From: Megalobrama amblycephala
Taxonomy: Eukaryota; Chordata; Actinopteri; Cypriniformes; Xenocyprididae
Assembly (NCBI RefSeq): GCF_018812025.1
Contig: NC_063054.1
Location: forward strand, 29,836,356-29,900,355
Direction: 5' to 3'
DNA: 64,000 bases
Positions 13,179 to 24,653 of the stretch are shown one piece after another. Made by a program: the position numbers and the translations under genes. A model generated the notes under the pieces. The model searched no databases and had not been told where the DNA came from. It was given only the letters and a program-made list of their open reading frames with translations. Positions within the stretch are counted from its first letter, which is position 1; each line of letters starts with the position of its first letter.

Positions 13179-15865
13179 GTTAAGCTTACAGCCCTGATTT
13201 AGAGTATAAATATATAAAATGTCATAACATTTTTGTCTTGCTAGAGACAAATATCAAGTTAATTTGTGAGGCACATTATAAAAACCCAATCCCATGATGC
13301 TGTTGTTTCCAACATCTCTTTCCAACTTGTCTGGAGGGACTGTTAAGGTGGAAAAAGAAATTCTGTGACAGAGACGTCAGGTGAGTAATATGTCGTGAGT
13401 TCTGTCAGCACTTTGCTAGCTTTGATTCATAACGTCTGTGACTCCCTGCCTTAGCGGTGTGAGATATATTAAGAGTTTCCTTAGTCAGAACCTTAATCCA
13501 ACCTCAACAGGTATAAAACAAAGCTGTATTCCAATGCAATGGCTATGAAATAACAACACAGATACATCAAAGTTGCCATCTCTTTATAAATACTGTAGCA
13601 GCTACAGTGAAATCAGAGAAATGTTAACACATACAGTAAATTAATTTACTGGCCTTTAAAATCTAATCAGCCAACTGATAGACCCAAGATAACCAGCACT
13701 TTGATGCATCACTACTTTTGAGTATTAGTAAAGGTGACTCACTAAGGTGTATTTCCAAGGCAGTGATACATAGATCTGTACTACACCTGTAATCACCTTT
13801 CATGTACAGGGAGAACAAAGAGCTTTAATATGTGTCTCCGCTCGCATGCCGTAATTAAACTTTGGCTTCTATTAATCCCTGCAGTAAATTGGAGCAAGGG
13901 AAAGATTTAGCAGGCCATTCATCACCAGACGACGTAAAGATGGCAGTTTTAATAAAAACATTCCAAGCAGTCTATTGGGTAGTCCAAAGAGTTCAGAGAT
14001 TTCTTATTTAGCGAGGAAGAACAACAAATTATAAAGAGCCATTCTGTCCATGCCATGACAAAATGTCTCATTAGGAAACAAAATGAACACTATATACAGT
14101 ATATGAAATGTTGGCAATCCTGCATGGATGGATTGGTCAAAAGCTATGAGGAGGGCAAGAGAGGGATTATTAACATATGCAGATTCAAATGTGTTCTCCA
14201 TCACAAATGCCTAAAGATCAGAACCACATGTGTACTGTACATCCAGAATTGTTCTTTTCTGTCTCTCACCTCATAAAACTTCATTAATGTAATTAAATCC
14301 ATTAACGGATTACAGATGTCCAATAGTGGCCAACCAATGTGTTTTTTTTACCTCAATGGCCACTGAAAAAATAGGGTGGCTCATATCTAATACTGTACAA
14401 TTACAATAAAAAGGGTTATAATAAATACTGATGGGAATCAGAATTTAGCGATGCCAGTTCCGATTCCTCTTAACGATTCCTTGATGCCATTAACAATAAT
14501 TTTATTGTTATAATAATTGTTTAATATCCATACGGCAGAAATGTACAGTTCTAAGATAATACAAATTATCTAGTTAGCTAACATCATGTATTCATTTTAG
14601 CAGAAACAATTAGTAGATAAAGTTCTCATAATGATTACAATATATATAGAAAATGTGCCAGTTTTGTCTCTAATCACATTACTGTGTATAACAATAAATG
14701 GTTGATAAAAATGTTTTGCAATGTCACACATGATACCACTTTATGAGCACAACTTCTTAAATTATGGGAAATATAAAGCATATCTGAGAGAACAACAGTT
14801 ACCAAAGGGCTTAGTGAAAGGCCAGTTGTCAAAGACATGACCTGGTAGATATTCTGCTAATTAGCCAACCGCATGCAGTTATTGGCTAATGCCAATAATT
14901 GCAATTTGATGTTGTTGAGGACAGACAGATCAGATTCTGTTTAGCTCACACAAACCTAAGAATTTAGTTTGACCTAGAATTAAGTAACCACTTCTTGATC
15001 CCCATGTGTGCTGTTGTTAGTCTCCTGGCCAAAGTACAAACATCTTAGGGCACCTCTTGGCTGCATCTTCAGCTGGAGAGAACGCCGCTAATTAATCGCA
15101 AGCACCCTTCCTGATTGCAGAGAGGCTGAGTGTCATCCGCCGCTCATTTGTGTCAATAGAAGCACACTGTCCAGCCTGTGCTCTGTTTAATAAGCACTTC
15201 AATGTACTGCTATCAAGTGTGAAGGACAGCTGCTGAGGAACAGCGTGGGACTGCTAATGACAGAATGTTGGATTATTGACCTGGGAAGATGAGCCAACAG
15301 GCCAGTGTCGGAGGTGCTCTATTCCCAGCAGGGCACACATCATAAGGGCAGGGGGGTGGCCTACCCCCTCTATACCCCTTATCACCAGCCAAATCCTCCA
15401 TATGCAAGAGTGTTGGATGACAGATGACATACTGTAGGGATTACCTGCCTTATACCACACAATAGGGAAAAATACTCCATGTCAACTTATAAGTAGGTCA
15501 CCTTCAAATAGAGGAGATGGATGAGACTGCTGTTGCACCAGTGAACAAAAATTAAGCATATATGATAGAGAGAGGAAAAAAATCTTGGATATGAAGACTG
15601 ACAAAATGAGCAAAACAATGACTAGACAGTGTGCAGATACTAAAAACTGTCAAAAAGGATAAAAAATCACCTCTGAACGCAGGATTAAATGCCTTAGTTT
15701 TTGTTTTAGTCATTGTTTTTAAATTTATTCAATACTTTTTTGTCATATTATGATCATTTATGTTACACTAAAAAGGCATAATGGCATCTAATCACTGTTG
15801 TTATTGTATAAATAAAAAATAAATATTACTGAAAAACTAAATATATATACATATAATTTTATATG

Positions 15866-15903
<38 letters not shown>

Positions 15904-16658
15904 TGTTAAAGAAATAGTGTATTGTTAATATCTAGCATTTTTAATGTAATGTTTTCCCATTTTTTGTAAACAATAGGTTTTAATGAAATTGTATAATTAA
16001 AATGTGCAGTTTTTCTTTATCACTGACAAAATTAAAAAAACTTTAATGAACTTCATGAACATTTCACTGACAAAATGAACACTGACATTGATCTACACTG
16101 AAATCTTTCCTCATCTCTCCATTGCACTGATTGCAACACCAAACACGCCCCCCCACAAACACACCTCCACCCAACCGCCCTCTCGCTACACCCTCATCCC
16201 GTCACAGCGAGAGTGGGGCGAGAGCAGCTCTTTTCGGCATGCGGGTGGCACGTGGGTGTGCTGAAAGTGAGGCGGGGAGGGAGGAAAGCGCTACTTTTTG
16301 CTCGGTGCTCAACGCAGCTGCCACCTCACCAACTCAACGAACAGCCTCTGCCAACCAATCCTACCGAGCTCAGCTCACCACCTGTTCAACAAGCACCACA
16401 GGAAAAGACAGAGTAAAAACAGAGCTCTCCTTGAATAACCCCCAATCAGGGTTTCCTATTTTCTCCAGCTTTCTGACAAACCACTGCCAAAAAGTCATTA
16501 TGATGAGCAATTACAGACGATTCATGTATTAGCAGGTAATATGATATAAACATATTCCTCCATCCAGGGATATGAGATCAATAACAAAGAAATTTGAGAC
16601 AAAGGACAAAAAAAGCTGTTTACATAAATATACTGTGTACACCGGTTACTGACAAGCC
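13179..16658. other. Unique sequence, possible conserved non-coding blocks
   Basis: Stretches near 13800-13980 and 15050-15240 have the even composition and TAATTA/TTAATAA motifs common in fish regulatory elements. A GC-rich, CpG-bearing block lies at 16130-16440. No coding exon was recognised. Confidence 0.35.
15872..15906. repeat. (TG)n microsatellite
   Basis: GTGTGT run with one TATG interruption, preceded by a short ATATAC tract from 15841. Confidence 0.95.
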
Positions 16659-17605
16659 TTAAAGGTGCCCTAGAATGTTTTTTCACAAGATGTAATATAA
16701 GTCTAAGGTGTCCCCTGAATGTGTCTGTGAAGTTTCAGCTCAAAATACCCCATAGATTTTTTTAAATTCATTTTTTTAACTGTCTATTTTGGGGTATCAT
16801 TAACTATGCGCCGATTCAGGCTGCGGCCCCTTTAATTCCTTGCGCTCCCAGCCCCTGAGCTCGCGACTATAAAACAGTGTATAAACAAAGTTCACACAGC
16901 TAATATAACCCTCAAATGGATCTTTACAAAATGTTCGTCATGCATGCGTCAGATCATGTGAGTATAGTATTTATTTGGATGTTTACATTTGATTTTGAGG
17001 CTCTGCTCCGTGGCTAAAGCTAACATTACACACTGTTGGGGAGATTTATAAAGAATGAAGATGTGTTTGTGCATTATTCAGACTGCAAGTGTTTAAAAAT
17101 GAAAATAGCGACGGCTCCATTTATATAGTAATAAACGATAGGAACTTTAACCACATTTAACAGTACATTAGCAACATGCTTACGAAACATTTACAAAGAC
17201 AATTTACAAATATCACTAAAAATATCATGATATCATGGATCATGTCAGTTATTATTGCTCCATCTGCCATTTTTCACTATTGTCCTTGCTTGTTTACCTA
17301 GTCTGATGATTCAGCTGTGCACAGATCCAGACGTTAATACTGCCTGCCTTGTCTAATGCCTTGAACATGAGCTGGCATATGCAAATATTGGGGGCGTACA
17401 TATTAATGATCCCGACTGTTACGTAACAGTCGGTGTTATGTTGCGATTCTCCTGTTCTTCAGAGGTCTTTTAAACAAATGAGATTTACATAAGAAGGAGG
17501 AAACAATGGAGTTTGAGACTCACTGTATGTCATTTCCATGTACTGAACTCTTGTTATTTAACTATGCCAAGGTAAATTCAATTTTCAGTTCTAGGGCACT
17601 TTTAA
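16659..17605 (+). mobile_element. TTAA-type non-autonomous element, GTGCCCTAGAA family, copy 1
   Basis: Begins TTAAAGGTGCCCTAGAATG and ends CAGTTCTAGGGCACTTTTAA, a terminal inverted repeat bounded by TTAA. The 947-bp interior has no transposase frame. It includes the shared block GTGTCTGTGAAGTTTCAGCT (about 16719-16738), which also occurs in the 22.6-kb element and, slightly changed, in the 49.7-kb element. A reversed copy lies at 55199-56131. Confidence 0.85.
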
Positions 17606-18735
17606 AGGATCAGTCCCTTAAAAATGATTTCAGACACAGGGTCAGAATGAGAGTTGAAAAATAATAATTTTTCCAGATATATTTGTTTTTATGAGCAAAA
17701 AAAGCTTTATTGACATTATAAGTGAACCTCAAGGGATATATATTCATATAACATCCATGCCATGACCTCTTCAAAACTGATTGTGTGAAGAAATAAAACA
17801 GTTATCTTACAGTCTCTGATTTCATTGCCATCTGGTGCTATCTTACATCCATCTAGTAATCTGCATACTGGGTATTAGTAATGTAATGATGTTAGTAATC
17901 TAATGATGGATTTTCATGCAAATTAGCGACACATTCTGCTGTTCATCAACAGATTCTGGGTTAATAGATTAAGCATGATTAAAATAGAGGATTAAGTAAA
18001 AGAGGTGTCACATATGTGTTTCTTTGTCCGCCTTTGACTCCGCACACATCCGGAGACAGATAGCAGTGCACAGGGGAGCCTGTGAGATAGGGAGATATGC
18101 ATCACTAGAACCCAGAGTTCGACTCGTGAAACCGCCGCAAATGTAATGGGTCTCTTACTGTGATGCAATACCATGCCAGAAACGGCATCGCCATCTGACC
18201 TTATCAAGACAGCTGAGCGCCCGCACACACACTTGCATGTGGCAACCGAGTGGGCATGAAAACCACAGGCCCGGCTTCATCTCCAGCACGCATCCCTCCA
18301 CCTCTGCAGAAGCTCACGCATGCACCTTGTCAAACAGGAAGCGTGCTCCGTTGCAGCGGTGCAGCTTTTGGACGGTGTGTGATTTGCATTGACAAAGAGA
18401 AGGAAATGAAAGGAGGGCGTATTTCAGTTCTCTGCCAGCACGCCGTGTATAGTGTGCGGCACGATGTGTGGGAGAGCAAGGCAGGACAGTTCCTGCTCGC
18501 TCTCTCGCTGCTTTCCATGTGCTTTGCCTACGGACACAAATGCCGCTCGCCTCGTCTCTGCCCGGCTACAGGAAACAGCAGCACGCAGGCTTGTTGTCCA
18601 ATCCTGGACTATTCAAATTCAAATGCTCTGTTATCTGGAAGTGGCATGAGGAAGAATAGAACAACTGAGGGGCTGTGCGGTGCTGAATGTCTACTGTACA
18701 GCCTGGCTGTAAACCAGGGCCCAAAATACAGTTAT
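17606..18735. other. Unique sequence with a GC-moderate block
   Basis: The block 18040-18620 has a 165-residue + frame (18250-18747) that ends inside a transposon arm and has no domain I recognise, so it is not called a gene. Confidence 0.4.
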
Positions 18736-18868
18736 TTAAAGGGATAGTCCACCCAAAAATTAAAATTCTGTTATCATTTACACACCTTCATGTGATCCTG
18801 TATAACTTTCTTTCTTCACTGGAACACAAAAATAAATCAGAATTTTTTAAAGAACATTTTTCTATATA

Positions 18869-19033
18869 AGTGAAAGTGACATGTAAAGGCCAAGTATTGT
18901 CCTCTGCATTTAATCCATCCATTTAGTGCACACACATTAGGAGTATGTAGTGAACACATACACACTGCAAACTCGAACCCGCAACCTTCGGGTTACTAGT
19001 CTGACTCTCTAACCATTAGGCCATGACTGCGCC
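18869..19033 (-). repeat. tRNA-derived SINE, minus strand
   Basis: On the minus strand the head reads GGCGCAGTCATGGCCTAATG, then GTTAGAGAG (A-box-like), then GGTTGCGGGTTCGAG (B box GGTTCGA), then a non-tRNA body and a tail ending near CATGTCACTTTCACT. This is a shortened copy of a common cyprinid SINE. Similar ATATAA and TGAAAGTGA strings on both sides may be a target duplication, though part of that belongs to the SINE tail. It is not a working tRNA gene: the acceptor-stem partner is absent. Confidence 0.82.
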
Positions 19034-19090
19034 ATATAATGAAAGTGAATGGGGTCCATACGACTAATGCACTATATTACAAGTAAACCA

Positions 19091-19598
19091 ATAGAGTACC
19101 TCAGAGATGACGTGTTTTTGTAGGGAAGTTAGCAGCGCACGGGTTTCCTCAATCGAAAGCCTATGCATTTTTCCCATAGACTTTTGGAAAATTGCAAAAA
19201 ATAAGCTCTGTGTTTAACAAAGGGTCATGACACTTACACGTTTTGTCTATCAAGATAATCTTTACAAGTTAACAACATTTATAGATTTTGAAGCCTAAAT
19301 AAAGTCGTCAGATATAAAAAGCTAACAGTAGGCTATAAACGGACTACAGCACACCATGGTCGCAGATCAACGTCACCACCACCAAGCTTCCTCAAACTTT
19401 ATTTAAAAAAACATTTTTTTTTTTTTAAAACATGCTCACTGATTATGATCTGCGCTGTGTATGAATACTTATCCACTTTTTAATGAGAAATGCTGTCCAA
19501 ATGCCCTGTTCGTCATGATGATGTCTAAAGTCCCTGCCAAAGGAAGCAGTCCCTTTTAGCAACTTGTTAGCAACCGCCATTTTTAAGAAACAATAAAG

Positions 19599-19641
<43 letters not shown>

Positions 19642-19853
19642 GCAAGAGGGTTATAACTGGTGTGTTTTATGTCATAGATCAAAATGAGAAAATATTTAGA
19701 GGCTTTGTTAACCACAGAACTTATTTCAGGAGATTTAGCAAAAACTCATTCAAAAAACCCATAGACTTTAGGGCGATGGAACCGGAAGTCTTAAAATGCT
19801 AACTCGCTTCCGGGTTTTGCATACAAAAGCACGTCATCTCTGAGGTACTCTAT
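19091..19853. mobile_element. Foldback element with ends ATAGAGTACCTCAGAGATGA
   Basis: The left end ATAGAGTACCTCAGAGATGA and right end TCATCTCTGAGGTACTCTAT are exact complements, extending into GACGTG/CACGTC. Internal inverted stretches such as CCCATAGACTTT are also present. A poly-A run (19602-19640) lies inside. No coding frame. Confidence 0.82.
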
Positions 19854-19855
19854 AC

Positions 19856-20048
19856 CAGTGGTTCTCAAACCTGTCCTGGGGACCCCCCACCACTGCACAT
19901 TTTGCATGTCTCCCTCATCTAACACACCCAATTCAACTCCTGCAGTCTCTACTAATTAGCTGATGACTTGGATCAGGTGTGTTAGATGAGGGTGACATGC
20001 AAAATGTGCAGTGGTGGGGGGTCCCCAGGACAGGTTTGAGAACCACTG
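19856..20048. mobile_element. hAT-like palindromic element with 8-bp target duplication
   Basis: A 193-bp near-perfect palindrome whose ends are CAGTGGTTCTCAAACCTGTC and its complement; the arms match over roughly 60 bp. It is flanked by CTCTATAC (19848-19855) and CTCTTTAC (20049-20056), an 8-bp duplication with one difference. The CAG-type ends and 8-bp duplication fit hAT elements. It inserted at the right edge of the 19091-19853 element. Confidence 0.88.
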
Positions 20049-20338
20049 CTCTTTACAATAGAGTTGTGTGAAGAGCAATTCGAAAGTTGTTATTCACTGA
20101 AAAACCTTCAAATCTACCCAAGCTCATGCAAGAGTTTATGAGAGGAAAATCTCAGAACAAACGATTCTTCTGAATCATTTTCAATTAATTGGTTTATCCA
20201 GTACACAAAACCAGATTCGTTCATGAATCAGACTAATCCAGTTCTCAAACTTGCTAACTCAATGATCCATTTGTAGCAGGCCGACTGGATTGAAAGAAAA
20301 ATCAGTGAACAATGACTTAAATTTCAGTCTCATATATT

Positions 20339-20779
20339 CTACACAGTAAAAAAAAATCCCCGTAAAATTTACGGTAAAAAACAACAGCTGTGGTTGCCAG
20401 AACTTTACCGTAAAAAATATGGTAGCAACATTTTAGGTTTTTTGGGACAGCACTTAATTTACTGTTTATTTTACAGTTCAAAACTAAACAATTTAAAGGT
20501 TTATACTGTAATAATTACCAGTTCATAACTATTTATTTTACAATTCCGTTAAATTTACGGTAAAAAACCCAACAGCTGTGGTTGCCAGAAATTTCACTTC
20601 CAAAAGCTGTAAATTTAACAGTATTTTACAGTAAAATTACATTAAATGTATGGTTAGATCTATTACAGTTATGCACTGAATATAGTACAGAAACTTTCTG
20701 TAAACCAATGAACTGTTTTTCACCGTAGCATTTTTACAGTTGTTTACCGTTAAAATCATGATCATTTTTTACAGTGTAG
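20339..20779. mobile_element. GTAAAATTTACGGTAAAA-rich inverted-repeat element
   Basis: Ends CTACACAGTAAAAAA and TTTTTTACAGTGTAG are near-complements. The interior repeats the motifs TTTACGGTAAAAAA, CAGCTGTGGTTGCCAGAA (twice, near 20383 and 20573) and TTTTACAGT. It is non-coding and of a kind widespread in cyprinids. Confidence 0.8.
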
Positions 20780-21010
20780 AATCTGGAATATAACACACAA
20801 GCTGTATGGACTACATTTATATTTTCTGATACTTTTATGGTGCTTTTTTGAAGCTTAAAAAAGAAAGCTTCCATTCATTTCAGTTGAACAGAGAGTGCCC
20901 AACACATTAGTCAAAATATCTCCTTTTGCATTCCATGGAAGACAGAAAGTCATAAAGGTTTGGAACGACATGAGGGTGAGTAAATGATGACAGAAATTTC
21001 ATATTTGTGT

Positions 21011-22588
21011 AACAACTCCGTTAACCTATTTTCCGTCCCACAGACACTGTATCTAATGTAGCATTGTGTGTTAAAGAAAGGTGCGCTCCATGCGTGGTTA
21101 CTCGTAAACGGTTTAGGTGAATGAGAATGTATGTGTGTGCTCGTTGGTGCGTACGTACGAGTTTCCGTGTGTCTTTGTATAACTGTATGTGTGTGTGGGT
21201 GGGTGGGTGCTCTATTTCTGATCAGATGAAACACCTGCACATACTATTGTTCTGCTTGAGAAAGATGAGACTGGTTTTGGCCCCTGTGCGGCATGTGCTT
21301 CAGTTTTTACATGTGCATGTGTGCGTAGAACCTTCCTCTTTGTTTGTCTTTTTTTACTGTTACCTAATTAGTCAGCAAAGAGACCATGTAATCTAGTGAC
21401 TTGTCTAGCAGCATAATACATTCTTAATGTATTGAATCAATACAGACAGATCAATCAGAGCAAGGGTTGAGGGTCAAGAGTCTCCCCACCGTGCTCAAAT
21501 TCACTCGAAGACAGATGTACTGTATCTCCATTCATCCTCACACATGCTGCTTCCTGCTTTTTATTCTTCTTTCTCTGTCTGTTCCTCTCTCTTCTAAGCT
21601 CCACTAATACAGCTTCTCTATCCATCTGATTCCATCAAGGACAAAGCACAGTTCTGGTAGGTTCCCATAGTAACAAAGTATGTGTTGCTGCTTTAGGGGG
21701 CTTTTGTGCATTGTCTTCATCGGGGTTCACACAAAAGCGGCGGGCTGACCAATAGCTCTCGTTTTCCTCAACCTCGAGCCGTCGGTGCGACCTGGAACCC
21801 CTGCCGTTGTTCAGATCGTAAACAACCGGCTTTGTATATCGGGGAGGTCGCGCTCTTCTGATGAGCAAGATCCTCCATTAACATATTACACGCAACTGCT
21901 GACAGGGAAATATTCGTATAATCATCATGCGTAGTGTTTTTGCTGCGTCTTGTGTTTTCCTAAGTCACTCGCTCATACTAGACCGCCTCCTCCACTTAAG
22001 GGCTAATGGACGACTAAATGTATCAAGGAAGAATTTAAGTGATATCAGATGGCATAAAGGAACTGTAAACAGGCAGTGCATCTGGGTAAATTTATGCTGT
22101 ACTACCTACACACTATGGCTGAGAGATGGAGTTTGTTTCATAATGCATATTATAAGACGGAAGTTTCAATCGACAGCATTTGTGCCATTATGTTTTGTGT
22201 ACCACAAAAATTTATGTCCACTTGTCAACTCCGAATCAGAGTTACAGTGTGGCATCAAAGTAGGACTTTGCAAAGGCTGTAACCCAAATCGTGCAGCCCA
22301 TCATAGAAGTAAACAAGGCCAGTCTGTAAACATTAAAATACTCAATGGTTTACCCAAAAGACATAAAAAATATGCTCATTAATATGGCTTAATTTTTTTT
22401 TTTAAATATTCGAAGAAAAATTTTGAAATACACAATTTTTTAAATATTCTAATGAATTGCATCCTTTGTAGTGCCTCACTGTAACCTTAATTTTTGCTTT
22501 TTTTTAGTCAAAAATGATTTGTTTTAATCAACATTATCCCACAAATGCTGTCGATTAAGCATAACTTATATTGAACCATGAATATTCC
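21011..22588. other. Unclassified sequence with a CpG islet
   Basis: TG-rich at 21120-21320. A CpG-bearing islet at 21650-21870 includes a CCAAT (21749-21753) and a 77-residue minus frame. A 151-residue + frame at 21927-22382 has no recognisable motif. These could be parts of an old transposon. Confidence 0.35.
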
Positions 22589-23345
22589 TTAAAGGGGACC
22601 TATTATGCCCCTTTTCACAAGATGTAATAAAAGTCTCTGGTGTCCTCAGAATGTGTCTGTGAAGTTTCAGCTCAAAATACCCCACAGATCATTTATTATA
22701 GCTTGTCAAATTTGCCCCTATTTGGGTGTGAGCAAAAACACGTAATTTTTGTATGTGTCCCTTTAAATGCAAATGAGCTGCTGCTCCCGGCCCGCTTTCC
22801 AGAAGAGGGCGGAGCTTTAACAGCTTGCGCTTCAATTGCTCAACAACAACAAAGCTGGAGAATCTAACACAGCAAAAATGACGATTGTCAGTGACGGTGT
22901 TCGGCCTTACATTGTTCAAACCGCAGTCGGACACTGATGGAGAGACTTTTGCATTCTAAAAGTTACAACTTTTAGAATGCAAAAATGCTGTCATGTTAAT
23001 CTTTTGTGCCAATCCAGCGTTGAATTGACCCTCATTTTGTGAAGCAGTCTGGCGTAAAATGACGGCATGGTAACAACACTCTACTACAACAACTCTTCCT
23101 CGTCTCTAAAGCAGCCCAACATGGCCTCGCCCCCTTTGTTGCATGTTCCCGGGGACAGGGTTTATGTAAATTTTGAGGTTTATGATGTCACCAACCCGGG
23201 AAGAAGCTTGTTGTAGTCCCAACCAGCCGTTTGTTGTAGTCCTTAAAAAGCAATTTCTGTAAAAGAAAATATCTCCCTTCGTTTATGCTCAAACAGTAAC
23301 ATTACGCACTAAGTGTGAAATGTAAAAGTGAAATCATAATCAAGC
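22589..23345 (+). mobile_element. TTAA-type non-autonomous element, 3' end decayed
   Basis: Begins TTAAAGGGGACCTATTATGC and has the same internal order as the 49.7-kb element: a CAAGATGTAATAAAAGTCTC block, GTGTCTGTGAAGTTTCAGCT, CCCTTTAAATGCAAATGAGC, AGAGGGCGGAG, and near the end GTTGTAGTCC repeats. The expected closing TTAA end is lost in AT-rich sequence after about 23345. Confidence 0.75.
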
Positions 23346-24341
23346 TAAATCGCATGTCAAGCAACTTGGAAGAAGAGCATTCAAATGTTTTTGCATCGAT
23401 TTGTACAGAAAAAAAAGACATAAATGAGCAAGTTCAATCCCTCACTCTCCTTGCTCAGTTTCATTCAGTTGTTTATTGCTTTCTCCCTGTTTGGGACAGA
23501 ATGCACACCTAACAACTATTCAGAGAGATTTTAAACAGCTTGCGCTCTGAGTTGGCAACAATCAGGGGCTTTTTGTCACAGACTAATTGTAGACCAAAAC
23601 ATTAAAGTGTTGTAAGGCAGAAAGCACGTCTCTCTCCAGAGAATTGTGGTCACTGCATTGGCAGCTCTGACCTTTTTGCCTTGGATGGAAGATGCCTGAC
23701 CTGACAGCCTCTCAATAGGGTGAAAAGTGTCATGCACTATAGGGACAAACATCTACATATACACACACAGGTCAGGAAATGCCCTGACCATGACCATTTT
23801 ATGAACGATAATCCATAACAAAAATCCTCCATCGCCACATTGAGCTGAAAAGGTGAGGAGGTGAGAAGCATTACTCAATGCTGGCTTATTACTGTTATTG
23901 CTGGACTGTTGTTGAGCTGAATGACATCACACTCGTGCTGGTCAAAAGTTCCGATGGTATTCAATACTAATGTCACAAAAATGTGGTCCTGAAAGAATGT
24001 TTAAAAATATTTCAAGCATTTTCAAAATGTATTATTTACTACACCAAAAGTCATTGTCAAAAGTCAACTTGCTGATGATAATAATGGGCTGAAACATCAG
24101 TCAGAAATTGAAGAGACAATATTAGTTATGTGATTAAATGCATGGTGTGCTCTGTGCTGGGCACTTGAAATAAAAAGACTACGTGCTTCAAAATATTGAC
24201 AATAAAAATGTCTATTCTATTGAGTTGTCCTAGGGCTTCACACAAAACAAACATACAGGGTAACCTGCGTAGTCTGATTTGCAACCAAATGACCCTTACG
24301 AGCCTGTACTTTTTAGTGAATCAGAAACATACCAATCATCT
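23346..24341. other. Unique-looking non-coding sequence
   Basis: No gene, RNA or repeat family was recognised; composition is ordinary for the window. Confidence 0.45.
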
Positions 24342-24653
24342 TCACTGTAATTAACACAATTATTATTGTTTAATTAGCTCAAATTGTTAATTGGTAATTA
24401 GGAGTCAATAGTTCTTACTTTAGATTAGGTAATGGAAAATGGGAAATTGCCATTAATTAAGTGCTTTAAAACCAAACTTTATTAGACATTAATTGCATTT
24501 ATAATCAGTTCCTTAAAATGTTTGTAAAAAATGAATTTTTTTTTTAAGGAATACTTAATACTAATGCAATTAATGTCTAATAAAAGTTTGGTTTAAAGCA
24601 CTTAATTAATGACATATGAGCTAATTAAACAATAATTTGGTTAATTACAGTGA
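24342..24653. mobile_element. AT-rich foldback element, about 310 bp
   Basis: Left arm CACTGTAATTAACACAATTA and right arm TTGGTTAATTACAGTG are complements in outline. Further in, GCACTTAATTAATG pairs with CATTAATTAAGTGC, and TTAGACATTAATTGCA pairs with TGCAATTAATGTCTAA, around a centre near 24535. No coding content. Confidence 0.8.

Larger units (their letters stand above)
18736..21010. mobile_element. Foldback element (GGGATAGTTCACCC family) split by nested insertions
   Basis: The left arm at 18736-18860 (AAAGGGATAGTCCACCCAAAAA...) and right arm at about 20815-21010 (ending GACATGAGGGTGAGTAAATG then ATGACAGAAATTTCA) are the two halves of the same short inverted-repeat element seen whole at 28060-28383. 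Here they are separated by about 2 kb that holds a SINE, a foldback at 19.1 kb, an hAT-like palindrome and a GTAAAA-rich element. Confidence 0.75.

Noticed and set aside
18250..18747. 165-residue + frame with a Cys-rich, partly hydrophobic translation
   Set aside because: The C-terminus runs into a transposon arm and nothing in it matches a known family.
18869..19033. Possible tRNA gene on the minus strand
   Set aside because: It has A- and B-box-like motifs but no matching acceptor stem, and continues into a SINE body.
21927..22382. 151-residue + frame as a real gene
   Set aside because: No recognisable motif, poor start context and transposon-like surroundings; kept only as an unexplained observation.
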